Shown: one piece after another, positions 53,565-63,932 of the stretch | How the letters are laid out: every line of letters starts with the position of its first letter | Numbering within the stretch: the stretch's first letter is position 1 | NCBI GenBank assembly: GCA_016195915.1 | Contig: JACPYS010000030.1 | Coordinates: forward strand, 1 to 64,000 | Direction of reading: 5' to 3' | Length of the DNA: 64,000 nucleotides | Source of the DNA: Betaproteobacteria bacterium | Lineage (GTDB): Bacteria; Pseudomonadota; Gammaproteobacteria; Burkholderiales; SG8-39 | The notes under the pieces: generated by a model | Told to the model about the DNA's origin: nothing | Databases searched by the model: none | Seen by the model: only the letters and a program-made list of their open reading frames with translations | Translations under genes and position numbers: made by a program

Positions 53565-54548
53565 TCACTCGATCACTCGGTCGGCGCGCAGCATTACCAA
53601 TTTCGGAACCTTGATCCCTAACGCCTGCGCGGTCCGCAAGTTCACGACCAACGTGTACCGGTCCGGCTGCTCGACCGGCAAGTCCGCGGGCTTCGCGCCA
53701 TTCAAGATCCTGTCCACGTACCCCGCGGCGCGCCGAAAATCCTCCTTGAGGTCATTGTCATAGCTCAACCGGCCACCCGCATCCGTGAACGCCTCTCGAG
53801 GGCCTACCATCGGCAGTCGCGCCTTGATCGCAAGCTCGGCGAGCGTTTGGGCTTGCGAGACAAACAGCGGGTACGAGAGCACGAACAGTACATCGCTATT
53901 GCGGCGTGCGATCTCCTCGTACGCCCGCTTGAAATCCTCGATCCGTTTGACGGCAATGAAGTCCGTTTCGAAACGCTGTGTCGCAAATCGGGCACGGATC
54001 GTCGCGCGGGATTTGTCCGACAGCGGATCCGTCCCGAGCTCCAGCACAGCCATCCGGCGGGCAGCGGGCAGGGTCTCGCGGACCACTTGTACGAGCTTCG
54101 CCGACATTTCCGCCAACCTGAACGACGTGCCGGTCATGTTGCCGCCGGGGCGCGCGAGGCTTGCGACGAACCCCCTTTGATCCGGGCTGGCGACCGATAC
54201 AAACACGACCGGCACCGTGCTCGTCGCAGTTTTCAGTGCTGCGGTTGCCGCAACGGCCGCGGTGACGATCACCTCCGGATTCAGTGCGACAAGCTCCCGC
54301 GCCAACGCAGGCAGCCGCTCCGCGTCGCCATGTGCCACGCGTCTTTCGATCACGATATCCCGACCGTCAACGTGACCGAGTTCCTTCAGTCTCGCCGTGA
54401 ATACCTCCAGGAAGGGCTTGGAGAAATCTGGTGTTGAGGGTTCAAGGAATCCGATCCGCCGCGGCGCTTTCGATGACTGCGCCCACGCGCGCGCCGCGGG
54501 GAGCGCAATCCATGCACCGGTAGAAAGGGGCAAGGCGCGACGGTTCAT
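53565..54548 (-). CDS. ABC transporter substrate-binding protein (ABC_sub_bind family)
   Basis: The protein is 327 aa. It has a Tat- or Sec-like N-terminus ([24 protein letters not shown]) and the family pattern [40 protein letters not shown], the hydrophobic [11 protein letters not shown] and an ending [10 protein letters not shown]. It is expected to be periplasmic. The ligand is unknown. No permease or ATPase lies nearby, as is common for this family. Its ATG overlaps the stop of a deleted paralogue. Confidence 0.88.
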   Translation of the reverse strand: MNRRALPLSTGAWIALPAARAWAQSSKAPRRIGFLEPSTPDFSKPFLEVFTARLKELGHVDGRDIVIERRVAHGDAERLPALARELVALNPEVIVTAAVAATAALKTATSTVPVVFVSVASPDQRGFVASLARPGGNMTGTSFRLAEMSAKLVQVVRETLPAARRMAVLELGTDPLSDKSRATIRARFATQRFETDFIAVKRIEDFKRAYEEIARRNSDVLFVLSYPLFVSQAQTLAELAIKARLPMVGPREAFTDAGGRLSYDNDLKEDFRRAAGYVDRILNGAKPADLPVEQPDRYTLVVNLRTAQALGIKVPKLVMLRADRVIE

Positions 54549-54691
54549 TCGGTCACCCGATCGGCGCGCGCAACGAGCTGGCCACTCGGGATGCGGCCAA
54601 TTCTGCAGAACTTGCCCGCCGGTGGCGCGTCCGCGGCGTGCGGCGCAGCGCCGCGCGCGAAGAGCAAAATCAACGCGTCAGCTGTGTTCAT
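54545..54691 (-). pseudogene. Internally deleted ABC_sub_bind paralogue
   Basis: A 48-codon frame joins an N-terminal piece ([20 protein letters not shown]) directly to a C-terminal piece ([12 protein letters not shown]) of the same family as the next gene. About 280 codons between are missing. It overlaps the downstream gene by ATGA, so the two were once tandem copies. Confidence 0.6.
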
Positions 54692-54962
54692 TCGACCCTT
54701 CTCCGATCGTCACGAAACAGTGCAAGCACCTGGGTGAGCGGGCTGAGCGCCCGGTCAATCCCGATTCAACCGCAAATTTACACCTTCAGTGGTTGGTGGG
54801 AGTAGAAAGCGGCTATGTGCATTGGCTTTCCGCGAGTTCCCCGAATCACGTCTCGTTAGACATTGACCCCGACGGCGCTGCCAACGCGACGCTGAATGTT
54901 GCGCGGACCGCCTCTTCCCCGCATGCGCTAAAATCCCCTTCCGCATCAAGCTGCGAGAAGAC
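54692..54962. other. Divergent intergenic region before the his operon
   Basis: No convincing gene is seen. A -10-like TAAAAT (54929-54934) facing hisG fits a housekeeping promoter about 60 bases before the start, but I see no good -35 box at 16-18 bases. The region probably contains promoters for hisG and for the minus-strand genes. Confidence 0.4.
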
Positions 54963-54982
54963 AGGCCCCGGGGGGCCTTTTT
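54963..54982 (+). terminator. Hairpin with T-run directly before hisG (terminator or attenuator)
   Basis: AGGCCCC / GGGGCCT can pair (54963-54969 with 54972-54978; a looser 5-bp stem with a 6-base loop is more realistic) and is followed by TTTTTGTTTT. It ends 11 bases before the hisG ATG and lies after the likely promoter, so it would act on the his transcript itself. No His-rich leader peptide is seen. Confidence 0.6.
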
Positions 54983-54993
54983 GTTTTGAACCC

Positions 54994-55638
54994 ATGACCG
55001 GAATCTGCATCGCGCTGTCCAAGGGACGGATCCTCGAGGAAACCGAGCCCTTGCTCGCCCGCGTCGGGCTGCGGCCGACGGAAGACCCTGAAACCTCCCG
55101 CAAGCTGGTTTTCGCGACCGAACGGCCGGGAGTACGGTTGATCGTGTTGCGCGCCTCGGACACTCCGACCTACGTGCAATACGGCGCCGCGGACCTTGGC
55201 ATCGCCGGCAAGGACGTGTTGCACGAGCATGGCGGCGCAGGGCTGTATCAACCGCTCGATCTTCGCATTGCGCGCTGCCGCATGATGGTCGCGGTGCGCA
55301 AGGGTTTCGACTACGACGGTGCCGTGCAACGTGGCGCGCGGCTGCGTATTGCGACCAAGTACGTGCGCACGACGCGGGAGCACTTTGCGGCGAAAGGCGT
55401 GCATGTGGACCTGATCCATCTCTACGGCTCGATGGAGCTAGCGCCGGTCATGGGTTTGGCCGACGCAATCGTGGACCTGGTCTCCAGCGGCCGGACGCTC
55501 AAGGCGAACGGATTGGCGCCGGTGGAGGAAATCATGCGGGTGTCGGCGCGCCTGATCGTCAATCAAGCGGCCCTCAAGACCAAGCGCGCGCAGCTTCAGC
55601 CTCTGATCGACGCCTTTGCGGGGGCGGCTCAGAGATGA
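54994..55638 (+). CDS. hisG: ATP phosphoribosyltransferase, short form
   Basis: The protein is 214 aa from ATG 54994 ([16 protein letters not shown]). This is the short HisG form, which needs the regulatory subunit HisZ; hisZ is not in the window. Typical segments: [24 protein letters not shown] and [15 protein letters not shown]. First step of histidine synthesis, ATP plus PRPP. The upstream open frame to 54397 is not coding. Confidence 0.96.
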   Translation: MTGICIALSKGRILEETEPLLARVGLRPTEDPETSRKLVFATERPGVRLIVLRASDTPTYVQYGAADLGIAGKDVLHEHGGAGLYQPLDLRIARCRMMVAVRKGFDYDGAVQRGARLRIATKYVRTTREHFAAKGVHVDLIHLYGSMELAPVMGLADAIVDLVSSGRTLKANGLAPVEEIMRVSARLIVNQAALKTKRAQLQPLIDAFAGAAQR

Positions 55639-56936
55639 AGCTGCGGCGCCTTTCCACGGCGAATGCAGGTTTCGACGCCGAACTCGCTGCGCTGACCCGC
55701 TACGAGGCGGCGCAGGACGAGGCGGTGGAGTCGGCGGTGCGCGCGATCATCGCCGACGTACGCAAGCGCGGCGACGACGCAGTTCTCGAAGCCACACGCA
55801 AGTTCGACCGGGTGCAGGCCGGTTCGCTCGCCGAACTCGAGATTCCACGGGCGGCACTCGATCAGGCGCTTGCCGCGCTGCCTGCCGCACAAGCGCAGGC
55901 GCTGAACGAAGCCGCCGCGCGCGTGCGGCGCTTCCACGAGCGGCAACTCGCTCAGTCGTGGGATTACACCGAGGCCGATGGCACGCTGCTCGGCCAGCGA
56001 GTCACGCCGATCGACCGCGTCGGGCTCTACGTGCCGGGCGGCAAGGCGGCGTACCCGTCCACGGTGCTGATGAACGCGATTCCCGCCAAAGTCGCGGATG
56101 TGCGCGAGTTGGTGATGGTAAGCCCGACACCTGCAGGCGAGCGCAATGCGCTGGTGCTCGCCGCGGCAGCGCTTGCGGGCGTCGATCGCGTGATCGCGAT
56201 CGGCGGTGCGCAGGCGATCGCCGCGCTCGCCTACGGCACGGAGAGCATCGCGCGAGTCGACAAGATCGTCGGCCCGGGCAATGCCTATGTCGCGGCGGCG
56301 AAACGCCAGGTGTTCGGGGCGGTCGGCATCGACATGATCGCGGGCCCATCGGAAATCCTGGTGATCTGCGACGGAGGCACCGCGCCCGATTGGATTGCGA
56401 CGGATCTGTTTGCGCAGGCGGAACACGACGAGCTCGCGCAGGCAATCCTGCTCTCGCCGGACGCTGCCTTTCTCGACGCAGTCGAGGCAGCGATCGGCCG
56501 GCTGCTGCCGGAAATGCCGCGCCGCGCGGTGATCGAGGCATCGCTCGCCGGGCGCGGCGCGCTGGTGCAGATCGCGAACCTCGACGAGGCCTGCGCGATC
56601 GCCAACGCAATCGCGCCGGAGCACCTCGAGCTTTCGGTGGATGAACCCGAGTGCTGGCTGCCCAAGCTGCGCAGCGCCGGCGCCATATTTCTCGGACGCT
56701 ACAGCTCCGAAACCATCGGTGATTACTGCGCCGGCCCGAACCATGTCCTGCCGACCTCGGGAACCGCACGCTTCTCCTCGCCCCTGGGGGTCTACGATTT
56801 CCAGAAGCGCAGCAGCGTGATCCGCGTGTCGCCGGGCGCGGCGAGGAGTCTCGGGCGGATCGCCGCGACGCTCGCGCGCGGCGAGGGTCTGATTGCGCAC
56901 GCCCGTGCGGCCGAGCTGCGCTTCGAGGGAGAATAG
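55635..56936 (+). CDS. hisD: Histidinol dehydrogenase
   Basis: The protein is 433 aa. It has [20 protein letters not shown], the [13 protein letters not shown] motif and the zinc-ligand regions with AEHDELAQA and [20 protein letters not shown]. It oxidises histidinol to histidine in two steps. It overlaps hisG by 4 bases. Confidence 0.97.
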   Translation: MKLRRLSTANAGFDAELAALTRYEAAQDEAVESAVRAIIADVRKRGDDAVLEATRKFDRVQAGSLAELEIPRAALDQALAALPAAQAQALNEAAARVRRFHERQLAQSWDYTEADGTLLGQRVTPIDRVGLYVPGGKAAYPSTVLMNAIPAKVADVRELVMVSPTPAGERNALVLAAAALAGVDRVIAIGGAQAIAALAYGTESIARVDKIVGPGNAYVAAAKRQVFGAVGIDMIAGPSEILVICDGGTAPDWIATDLFAQAEHDELAQAILLSPDAAFLDAVEAAIGRLLPEMPRRAVIEASLAGRGALVQIANLDEACAIANAIAPEHLELSVDEPECWLPKLRSAGAIFLGRYSSETIGDYCAGPNHVLPTSGTARFSSPLGVYDFQKRSSVIRVSPGAARSLGRIAATLARGEGLIAHARAAELRFEGE

Positions 56937-56939
56937 GCG

Positions 56940-58007
56940 ATGCCCGCAACCCCCGCGCAGCTGGTGCGTCCCGAGATCCTCGCGCTCAAGGCCTACCACA
57001 TCGCCGAAGCCGAGGGTTTGGTGAAGCTCGACGCCATGGAGAACCCGTACGCATTGCCCGAGCCGCTGCGGCGTGAACTGGCGCAGGTCCTTTCCCGCGT
57101 CGAGTTGAACCGCTATCCCGAGCCGACCGGCAGGAAGCTGCGCGAGATTCTCGCCGCAAAGATGAACGTGCCGGCCGGGATGGAACTCCTGCTCGGCAAC
57201 GGCTCGGACGACCTGATCCAGATCGTGACCCTCGCCCTCGCGCGACCGGGCGCAGTGATGATGTACCCGGGGCCGACCTTCGTGATGTATGCGATGAACG
57301 CCACGCTCACCGGCATGCGGCCAGTGGCGGCGGGTTTGCGGGACGATTTTTCCTTTGACACGGGTGCATTCATCGCGGCGATGCGCGAACACCGGCCTGC
57401 GTTGGTGTACATCGCCTATCCGAACAACCCGACGGGCGTGCTGTATCCGGAAGATGATGTGCTTGCCGTGCTGAAAGCGGCCGATGGGCTCGTCGTGCTC
57501 GACGAGGCCTACCACGTGTTCGCGCAGAAGAGCTTCATGTCGCGTCTGCCTGATTTTCCCAACCTCGTGGTGATGCGCACGGTTTCGAAGCTCGGGCTGG
57601 CGGGTATACGGCTCGGCTATCTCGCTGCGCGCCCCGAATGGGTGAGCGAGTTCAACAAGGTGCGCCAGGCCTATAATGTCAACGTGCTCACGCAGGCAGC
57701 GGCGCTGTTCGTGCTCGAACACCTCGATGTGCTCGAAGCGCAGGCATCGCTGATTCGCGCGGAGCGCGAGGGGCTTGGCAAGGCGCTTGCCGCATTGCGC
57801 GGGGTGACGGTGTTTCCCTCGCAGGCGAATTTCTTTCTGCTGCGCGTGCCCGATGCGGTGCGCGCCTTCGAAGGGATGAAGCGGCAGGGGGTGCTGGTGC
57901 GCAGCCTGCACGGCGCGCACCCGTTGCTCGCCAACTGCCTGCGCGTCACGGTGGGCACCCCCGAGGAAAACAGGATCCTGCTCGCAGCACTGAAAGAATC
58001 GTTGTAA
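56940..58007 (+). CDS. hisC: Histidinol-phosphate aminotransferase
   Basis: The protein is 355 aa of the PLP fold-type [15 protein letters not shown] and the lysine in [15 protein letters not shown] (near 220). It transfers the amino group to imidazole-acetol phosphate. Three bases separate it from hisD. Confidence 0.97.
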   Translation: MPATPAQLVRPEILALKAYHIAEAEGLVKLDAMENPYALPEPLRRELAQVLSRVELNRYPEPTGRKLREILAAKMNVPAGMELLLGNGSDDLIQIVTLALARPGAVMMYPGPTFVMYAMNATLTGMRPVAAGLRDDFSFDTGAFIAAMREHRPALVYIAYPNNPTGVLYPEDDVLAVLKAADGLVVLDEAYHVFAQKSFMSRLPDFPNLVVMRTVSKLGLAGIRLGYLAARPEWVSEFNKVRQAYNVNVLTQAAALFVLEHLDVLEAQASLIRAEREGLGKALAALRGVTVFPSQANFFLLRVPDAVRAFEGMKRQGVLVRSLHGAHPLLANCLRVTVGTPEENRILLAALKESL

Positions 58008-58011
58008 GGCG

Positions 58012-58605
58012 ATGCTCATGCGTACGGCCGAAGTCACGCGCAACACCAAGGAAACCCAGATCCGCGTGCGGATCAATCTCGACGGCTCGGGCAACGCCCG
58101 GCTCTCGACCGGTTTGCCGTTCCTCGAGCACATGCTCGACCAGGTGGCGCGCCATGCCTTGATCGATCTCGAGATCGAGGCGAAGGGCGATTTGCACATC
58201 GACGCGCACCACACCGTAGAGGATATAGGCATCACGCTCGGCCAGGCGTTTGCACGCGCAATCGGCGACAAAGCGGGCGTGCGCCGCTACGGCCACGCCT
58301 ACGTTCCGCTCGATGAGGCGATCTCGCGCGCGGTGGTCGATCTTTCCGGCCGCCCCGGCCTCGAATACCACGTGGACTACGCGCGCGGACTGATCGGCGA
58401 GTTCGATGTCGACCTGGTGCGCGAGTTCTTCCAGGGTTTCGTCAACCACGCGCTGGTCACGCTGCACCTGGACAACCTGCGCGGCCGCAATGCGCACCAC
58501 CAGTGCGAAACGATCTTCAAGGCGTTCGCGCGCGCGCTGCGCTTGGCAATCGAGCCGGATGCGCGCGCGGCGGGCACCGTGCCTTCCACCAAGGGATCGC
58601 TCTAG
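58012..58605 (+). CDS. hisB: Imidazoleglycerol-phosphate dehydratase
   Basis: The protein is 197 aa, or 195 aa from the second ATG at 58018. It is the single-domain His[17 protein letters not shown] and [16 protein letters not shown] supply the Mn-binding His and Glu. There is no fused histidinol phosphatase, so that activity lies elsewhere. Confidence 0.97.
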   Translation: MLMRTAEVTRNTKETQIRVRINLDGSGNARLSTGLPFLEHMLDQVARHALIDLEIEAKGDLHIDAHHTVEDIGITLGQAFARAIGDKAGVRRYGHAYVPLDEAISRAVVDLSGRPGLEYHVDYARGLIGEFDVDLVREFFQGFVNHALVTLHLDNLRGRNAHHQCETIFKAFARALRLAIEPDARAAGTVPSTKGSL

Positions 58606-58625
58606 CCGATCGGCGTGGTCTGCGC

Positions 58626-59249
58626 ATGACAATCGCAGTCGTCGATTACGGCATGGGAAACCTGCGCTCGGTCTCCAAGGCGCTCGAGCACGTCGCGCCA
58701 GGCGCGAGCGTGGTCGTGACGTCCCGGCCGGACGAAGTGCGCGCGGCCGAGCGGGTAGTGGTGCCGGGGCAGGGCGCGATGCCCGACTGCATGCGCGAAT
58801 TGCGCACCAGGGGACTCGCCGATGCCGTCGTGGAGGCCACTCAGACCAAGCCCTTCCTCGGCATTTGCATCGGCATGCAGATGCTGTTCGAGCACGCAGA
58901 GGAGGGTGATACGCCCGGTTTGGGGGTGCTGGGCGGGACCGTGCCACGCTTTGCCCGGTCGCCCGGTGCTCAACGGCTCAAGGTTCCCCATATGGGCTGG
59001 AACGAGGTTTTCCAGGTCCGCGCGCATCCCCTGTGGAAGGAGATCGACGACGCAAGCCGTTTCTATTTCGTGCACAGCTTCTACCCGGCGCCGCGCGATG
59101 CTTCGGTTACTGTCGGCGAGTGCGTCTACGGGGTGCGCTTTACCTGCGCGGTTGCGCGCGATAACCTGTTTGCCGTACAGTTCCATCCGGAAAAAAGTCA
59201 ATCCGCAGGCCTGCAACTTCTTCACAACTTCGTTCACTGGCGCCCCTGA
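58626..59249 (+). CDS. hisH: Imidazole glycerol phosphate synthase, glutaminase subunit
   Basis: The protein is 207 aa from ATG 58626 ([16 protein letters not shown]). It is a class I glutamine amidotransferase: nucleophile in [13 protein letters not shown], His/Glu in VQFHPEKSQ. It supplies ammonia to HisF. Confidence 0.97.
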   Translation: MTIAVVDYGMGNLRSVSKALEHVAPGASVVVTSRPDEVRAAERVVVPGQGAMPDCMRELRTRGLADAVVEATQTKPFLGICIGMQMLFEHAEEGDTPGLGVLGGTVPRFARSPGAQRLKVPHMGWNEVFQVRAHPLWKEIDDASRFYFVHSFYPAPRDASVTVGECVYGVRFTCAVARDNLFAVQFHPEKSQSAGLQLLHNFVHWRP

Positions 59250-59366
59250 TTCCGCCCGAGCCGGTTCGCGGCCGCGTGTGTTCCGCGCTTTCGATCCCCG
59301 ATCAAATACACTGAGCGTTCGCGTGCTACCGAGGCACGATCATTCGCCGCCACTGCCGATCTGGAA

Positions 59367-60110
59367 ATGCTGATCATTCCCGCAATAGACCTCAAGGACG
59401 GCCACTGCGTGCGCCTGCAGCAAGGCAACATGGCGAGCGCGACCGTGTTTTCCGACGATCCGGGCGCGATGGCGGGCAGCTGGATCGCGGCAGGCGCGCG
59501 CCGCTTGCACATCGTCGACCTGAACGGCGCAGTGGCCGGGCGGCCGAAGAACGAGAAATCGATCCGGACCATCATCAAGGCCGTCGGTGACCGGGTACCC
59601 ATCCAGTTGGGTGGGGGCATTCGCGACCTGGACACGATCGAAAGCTACCTCGACGCTGGGGTGAGTTACGTGATCATCGGCACGGCGGCGGTGAAGAATC
59701 CGGGTTTCCTGTCGGACGCGTGTTATGCGTTCCCTGGACACATCATCGCAGGCCTGGACGCGAAGGACGGCAAGGTCGCGGTCGAGGGCTGGTCGAAGAT
59801 GACCGGCCACGACGTGGTGGACCTCGCGAAGAAGTACGAGGATTACGGCGTAGAAGCGCTGATCTACACCGATATCGGCCGCGACGGCATGCTTACGGGC
59901 GTAAACATCGAGGCCACGCGCAAGTTGTCGCAGGCGATCAGGATCCCGGTCATCGCCTCGGGTGGACTGAACAACCTGGAAGATGTGAGGGAGATCTGCA
60001 AGCTCGCGCCGGAAGGCGTGGTCGGCGCGATTGCCGGGCGCGCGCTCTACGAAGGCAAGCTCGACTTCAGAAAGGCGCAGGCTGCAGCCGACAAAGCTGC
60101 GGGAATCTAG
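59367..60110 (+). CDS. hisA: Phosphoribosyl-formimino isomerase HisA
   Basis: The protein is 247 aa, a TIM barrel: [18 protein letters not shown] and the catalytic Asp regions, [31 protein letters not shown]. It performs the Amadori isomerisation of ProFAR. The 117 bases after hisH hold no gene. Confidence 0.97.
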   Translation: MLIIPAIDLKDGHCVRLQQGNMASATVFSDDPGAMAGSWIAAGARRLHIVDLNGAVAGRPKNEKSIRTIIKAVGDRVPIQLGGGIRDLDTIESYLDAGVSYVIIGTAAVKNPGFLSDACYAFPGHIIAGLDAKDGKVAVEGWSKMTGHDVVDLAKKYEDYGVEALIYTDIGRDGMLTGVNIEATRKLSQAIRIPVIASGGLNNLEDVREICKLAPEGVVGAIAGRALYEGKLDFRKAQAAADKAAGI

Positions 60111-60112
60111 CC

Positions 60113-60874
60113 GTGGGGCTCGCCAAGCGCGTGATTCCGTGTCTGGACGTGACCGCGGGTCGGGTGGTAAAGGGCGTGAATTTCGTGCGCCTGCGCGATG
60201 CGGGGGATCCGGTCGAGATTGCGGCGCGCTACGACGCAGAAGGTGCGGACGAACTTGCGTTCCTGGATATCACCGCGAGTTCGGACGAGCGCGACATTCT
60301 GCTGCACGTCATTGAGGCGGTCGCGGCGCGGGTGTTCATTCCGCTCACGGTGGGAGGAGGGGTGCGCAGGGTCGAAGACGTGCGCCGGCTGCTCAACGCG
60401 GGGGCGGACAAGGTTTCCATCAATACCGCAGCGGTACAGAACCCGGAAATCGTTCGCGATGCGAGCCGCAAGGTCGGCAGCCAGTGCATCGTTGTCGCGA
60501 TCGACGCGAAACGTCGCGCGGGCGGCAGATGGGAGGTCTACACGCATGGCGGGCGCCGGCCAACCGGGATCGATGCGCTCGACTGGGCGATGCGGATGGA
60601 AGCCGCCGGCGCGGGCGAAATCCTGCTCACGAGCATGGACCGGGACGGCACGCGCGACGGATTCGACCTGGCGCTCACCTTCGGCGTGACGCAGGCGGTG
60701 GGCATCCCGGTCATCGCATCGGGCGGCGTAGGCACGCTCGAGCACCTCGCGCAAGGGGTGCTCGATGGGGGCGCCGATGCGGTGCTCGCTGCGAGCATCT
60801 TTCATTTCGGCGAGCACACCGTGCAGGAGGCCAAGCGGCACATGCGCGAGCGCGGCATCGAGGTGCGCCTGTGA
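60113..60874 (+). CDS. hisF: Imidazole glycerol phosphate synthase, cyclase subunit
   Basis: The protein is 253 aa from GTG 60113. TIM barrel: [20 protein letters not shown] with the catalytic Asp near 11, [13 protein letters not shown], then [12 protein letters not shown]. It forms the synthase with HisH. The frame extends upstream inside hisA. Confidence 0.97.
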   Translation: MGLAKRVIPCLDVTAGRVVKGVNFVRLRDAGDPVEIAARYDAEGADELAFLDITASSDERDILLHVIEAVAARVFIPLTVGGGVRRVEDVRRLLNAGADKVSINTAAVQNPEIVRDASRKVGSQCIVVAIDAKRRAGGRWEVYTHGGRRPTGIDALDWAMRMEAAGAGEILLTSMDRDGTRDGFDLALTFGVTQAVGIPVIASGGVGTLEHLAQGVLDGGADAVLAASIFHFGEHTVQEAKRHMRERGIEVRL

Positions 60875-61272
60875 GCGCCCCGGATTTCGCGCAATGGATC
60901 GAGCAGGTGCAGTGGAACGCCGAAGGGCTGGCTCCGGCGATCGCGCAGGACAGTACCAGCGGCCGCGTGCTTACGCTGGCGTGGATGAACCGCGAGGCGC
61001 TGCGCGAAACGATCCGGCTGGGCGAGGCCGTATACTGGTCCCGCTCGCGCAACAAGCTCTGGCACAAAGGCGAGGAATCCGGCCATGTGCAGAAAGTCCG
61101 GGAACTTCGCATGGATTGCGACGCCGATGCGCTGCTTCTCAGCGTGGAGCAGTCCGGCGGGATCGCCTGTCACACGGGCCGCGAGCGATGTTTTTTCCAG
61201 CGGCTCGAGGACGGGCGCTGGGTCAGCACCGATCCCGTCCTCAAGGACCCCAAACTGATCTACCGAAAATGA
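60871..61272 (+). CDS. hisI: Phosphoribosyl-AMP cyclohydrolase
   Basis: The protein is 133 aa from GTG 60871, overlapping hisF by 4 bases. It has [19 protein letters not shown] and the Zn/Mg-binding [10 protein letters not shown] and [14 protein letters not shown]. It is separate from hisE, not fused. Confidence 0.96.
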   Translation: MSAPDFAQWIEQVQWNAEGLAPAIAQDSTSGRVLTLAWMNREALRETIRLGEAVYWSRSRNKLWHKGEESGHVQKVRELRMDCDADALLLSVEQSGGIACHTGRERCFFQRLEDGRWVSTDPVLKDPKLIYRK

Positions 61273-61625
61273 AACCCGGACTTGCAGACACACTCGAGCG
61301 CATTGCGCGCGCCATCGAGGAGCGCAAAAGCCACGACCCCGAGACTTCTTACGTGGCGCGGCTGATTGAAAAGGGCGATGACGCCATCCTCAAGAAGATC
61401 GGCGAGGAGGCGACGGAAACGGTGCTCGCCGGCAAGGACGGTGACCGGCTGCACCTGGTGCGCGAGGTCGCCGACCTGTGGTTTCACTGCATGATTCTGC
61501 TCGCCCGGCATGGGCTCGGCCCGCAGGACGTCCTCGCCGAGTTGCACCGGCGGGAAGGCATCTCGGGCATCGACGAAAAGGCGGCGCGCAGGGACGCGAG
61601 GCGTGGCGAGGACGAGACGCGATGA
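61269..61625 (+). CDS. hisE: Phosphoribosyl-ATP pyrophosphatase
   Basis: The protein is 118 aa from ATG 61269. It is an all-helical MazG-like [37 protein letters not shown] and [14 protein letters not shown]. It overlaps hisI and hinT by 4 bases. Confidence 0.95.
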   Translation: MKPGLADTLERIARAIEERKSHDPETSYVARLIEKGDDAILKKIGEEATETVLAGKDGDRLHLVREVADLWFHCMILLARHGLGPQDVLAELHRREGISGIDEKAARRDARRGEDETR

Positions 61626-61984
61626 GCCACGATCCGGATTGCCTGTTCTGCAAGATCGCGCGCGGCGAGATTGCGTCGAAGAAGGTCTATGAGGACGACG
61701 AGATTTTCGCGTTCCACGACGTCCGGCCGGTGCGCCCGGTGCATTTCCTGATGATCCCCAAGGTGCATGTCGCGACGCTCTACGACACTACCGAGGCGCA
61801 TGCGCCGGCGCTGGGCAGAATGCTCGCCAAGGCGGGCGAGCTGGCCCGCAACGAGGGCGCGACCGATGGCTTTCGCACCATCATCAACTGCGGGCGTGTC
61901 GGGCACCAGGAGGTGTATCATGTTCACATGCATGTGATCGGCGGCCCGGATCCCGTGGGGCCGATGATCGCGAGAAAACCGTAG
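61622..61984 (+). CDS. hinT: HIT-family purine nucleoside phosphoramidase
   Basis: The protein is 120 aa. The [11 protein letters not shown] start and HIT motif [12 protein letters not shown] give the His triad. It hydrolyses AMP-lysine-type phosphoramidates. Its place between hisE and tatA is typical for betaproteobacteria. Confidence 0.95.
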   Translation: MSHDPDCLFCKIARGEIASKKVYEDDEIFAFHDVRPVRPVHFLMIPKVHVATLYDTTEAHAPALGRMLAKAGELARNEGATDGFRTIINCGRVGHQEVYHVHMHVIGGPDPVGPMIARKP

Positions 61985-61993
61985 GAGGACCGA

Positions 61994-62218
61994 ATGGGAT
62001 CACTATCCATCTGGCACTGGCTGATCGTCCTGGTGATCGTGATGCTGGTGTTCGGCACCAAGAAGCTGCGCAACATGGGTGCGGACCTGGGCGGCGCGGT
62101 GCGCGGATTCAAGGACGGCATGCGCGAAGGCGGCGAGAAGCCGGCCGAGGGCGTGCCGCAGGTGACAGGCAAGACGGTCGAGGGCGAGGTCAAGGGCAAG
62201 ACCGAGTCCAGGGCCTGA
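61994..62218 (+). CDS. tatA: Sec-independent translocase subunit TatA
   Basis: The protein is 74 aa. One TM helix ([20 protein letters not shown]) with the FG hinge, an amphipathic helix ([16 protein letters not shown]) and a charged tail. It forms the variable-size pore. Confidence 0.96.
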   Translation: MGSLSIWHWLIVLVIVMLVFGTKKLRNMGADLGGAVRGFKDGMREGGEKPAEGVPQVTGKTVEGEVKGKTESRA

Positions 62219-62241
62219 GCCGCGAACACCGCCTGACCCCC

Positions 62242-62263
62242 GGGGCGCCGCTCGCGGCGCCCC
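62242..62263 (+). terminator. Hairpin between tatA and tatB
   Basis: 9-bp perfect stem GGGGCGCCG / CGGCGCCCC with loop CTCG, followed by AGTTATTTT. It could partly terminate the transcript, or stabilise the tatA mRNA, so that TatA is made in excess over TatB and TatC. Confidence 0.68.
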
Positions 62264-62285
62264 AGTTATTTTCGGCGGCACTCAC

Positions 62286-62702
62286 ATGTTCGACATCGGA
62301 TTTTCCGAGCTGGTGGTGATCGGCGTGGTCGCACTGATCGTGATCGGTCCCGAGCGGCTGCCCCGCGTGGCCCGAACCATCGGCATTCTGGCGGGCCGTT
62401 TGCAGCGCTACGTGGCCGACGTCAAGGCCGACATCAACCGCGAGGTCGAACTCGACGAGTTACGCAAGATGCGCGACTCGGTGCAGCAGGCCGCCACCGA
62501 CATCAAGAGCAGCTTCGACGCCGAGGTATCGAAGACCGAGGACGGATTGAACCGGGCGATCGAGGGCAAGCCGGAGAAGGAAACGGAACCACCGGAAACG
62601 ATAGCACCGGATGCGAAGCCGCCGGAAACGAACCCTCCCTCGACCGAGCCGGCCGCACTTCCCTCTGCCGATGCAAGCAAGCCTGCCGAGACGCGGACCT
62701 GA
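62286..62702 (+). CDS. tatB: Sec-independent translocase subunit TatB
   Basis: The protein is 138 aa. DIGFSELVVIGVVALIVIGP with the usual Glu in the TM helix, then the amphipathic helix and a Pro/Glu-rich tail. It forms the substrate receptor with TatC. Confidence 0.95.
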   Translation: MFDIGFSELVVIGVVALIVIGPERLPRVARTIGILAGRLQRYVADVKADINREVELDELRKMRDSVQQAATDIKSSFDAEVSKTEDGLNRAIEGKPEKETEPPETIAPDAKPPETNPPSTEPAALPSADASKPAETRT

Positions 62703-62709
62703 ACAGCCG

Positions 62710-63510
62710 ATGAGCGGGCAGGATACCTTCATTTCCCATCTGGTCGAGTTGCGCCAGCGGCTGGTGCGCTCGCTCGCCGCGGTCCTGATCGTGCTGCTGG
62801 CGATCCTCCCCTGGGCCCCCGAGCTCTACGACCTGATCGCGTACCCGATGATGCGCGCCCTGCCCGAGGGCACGAAGATGATCGCCACCGGCGTGGTGAC
62901 GCCATTCCTCGTGCCGATGAAGGTGGCGATCGCGGTGGCGTTCCTGATCGCGCTACCCTATGTGCTCTACCAGGTGTGGGCGTTCGTGGCACCGGGGCTC
63001 TACGCGCACGAGAAGAAGCTGGCCTTGCCGCTGGTGATCGTCACCTACGTGCTGTTCCTCATCGGCATGGCGTTCTGCTATTTCTTCGTGTTCGGCACGG
63101 TGTTCCAGTTCGTCTACAAGATCGCGCCCAAATCCATCTCGGTGGCGCCGGACATCGACAACTACCTGTCGTTCGTGCTCGGCATGTTCCTCGCGTTCGG
63201 CGTGACCTTCGAGGTGCCAGTGGTGGTCGTGCTGCTGGTGAAGTTCGGCGTGGTCTCGATCGACAAGTTGAAGGCGGTCCGCTCCTACGTCATCGTCGGC
63301 GCGTTCGTGGTGGCCGCGGTGGTCACGCCGCCCGATGTGGTTTCCCAGCTGCTGCTCGCGATCCCGATGTGCCTGCTCTACGAGGTGGGCCTGCTGTTCG
63401 CTCGTTTCGTCGAGAAGCAAAAGCCGGTGGAAGCGGTCGACGATTTCAAGCCGCTCGACGAAACCCAGATGACGAGCGAACTGGACAAGGCAGAGCGCGG
63501 CGAGCGGTGA
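62710..63510 (+). CDS. tatC: Sec-independent translocase subunit TatC
   Basis: The protein is 266 aa from ATG 62710 with six TM helices. FISHLVELRQRLVRSL and the conserved periplasmic loop YQVWAFVAPGLYAHEKK. It recognises twin-arginine signal peptides. It begins 7 bases after tatB. Confidence 0.96.
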   Translation: MSGQDTFISHLVELRQRLVRSLAAVLIVLLAILPWAPELYDLIAYPMMRALPEGTKMIATGVVTPFLVPMKVAIAVAFLIALPYVLYQVWAFVAPGLYAHEKKLALPLVIVTYVLFLIGMAFCYFFVFGTVFQFVYKIAPKSISVAPDIDNYLSFVLGMFLAFGVTFEVPVVVVLLVKFGVVSIDKLKAVRSYVIVGAFVVAAVVTPPDVVSQLLLAIPMCLLYEVGLLFARFVEKQKPVEAVDDFKPLDETQMTSELDKAERGER

Positions 63511-63542
63511 TTGCGCTCGGGCTCGGGCCGGCTGCGGTCGCG

Positions 63543-63932
63543 TCAGACGACGCGGCCCAGCACGACAAGCCCCCCTGCGACGAGGACGAGCCAGGTGACG
63601 CTGGTACCGATAACGCGCGCCTGGAACACGTTCGAATACAGTCCCAAAGCGTGCACGATGCGCGCCGCGACCAGGGCGAGTCCCAACGTGTACACGATCC
63701 ACGGCGCGGCGCCCATCCATTCATTGAGCCCGATCAGCGCGAGCGCGAGCGGCACGTATTCGACGAAGTTTCCCTGCACGCGGATCGCGCGGCCGAGCTC
63801 CGGGTCGCCGCCGTCGAAAAAGTCGATCTTCTTTTTCGCCCTGAGGATGGTGACGCGGATGCTGATCCCGACGAGCATCAGCGCCAGCAGACCGGTGAAA
63901 ATCGCGGTGATCGGAATGGGAAGCGTGCTCAT
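63543..63932 (-). CDS. MAPEG-family membrane protein
   Basis: The protein is 129 aa with four TM helices and the MAPEG pattern (RAIRVQGNFVEYVPLALAL, ARIVHALGLYS). Such proteins relate to glutathione S-transferases of the membrane; the substrate is unknown. A good RBS (GGAGG) precedes ATG 63932. It converges on tatC. Confidence 0.9.
   Translation of the reverse strand: MSTLPIPITAIFTGLLALMLVGISIRVTILRAKKKIDFFDGGDPELGRAIRVQGNFVEYVPLALALIGLNEWMGAAPWIVYTLGLALVAARIVHALGLYSNVFQARVIGTSVTWLVLVAGGLVVLGRVV

Noticed and set aside
53377-53568. 63-codon minus-strand frame from GTG 53568
   Set aside because: Its last codons (LQRSSQ) are the leftover end of a DUF2442 gene from the direct repeat; the rest is Arg/Ala-rich and looks like a chance fusion.
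55629-58271. 880-codon minus-strand frame opposite hisD-hisC-hisB
   Set aside because: It is the antisense shadow typical of GC-rich genes; the plus-strand his genes have full catalytic motifs.
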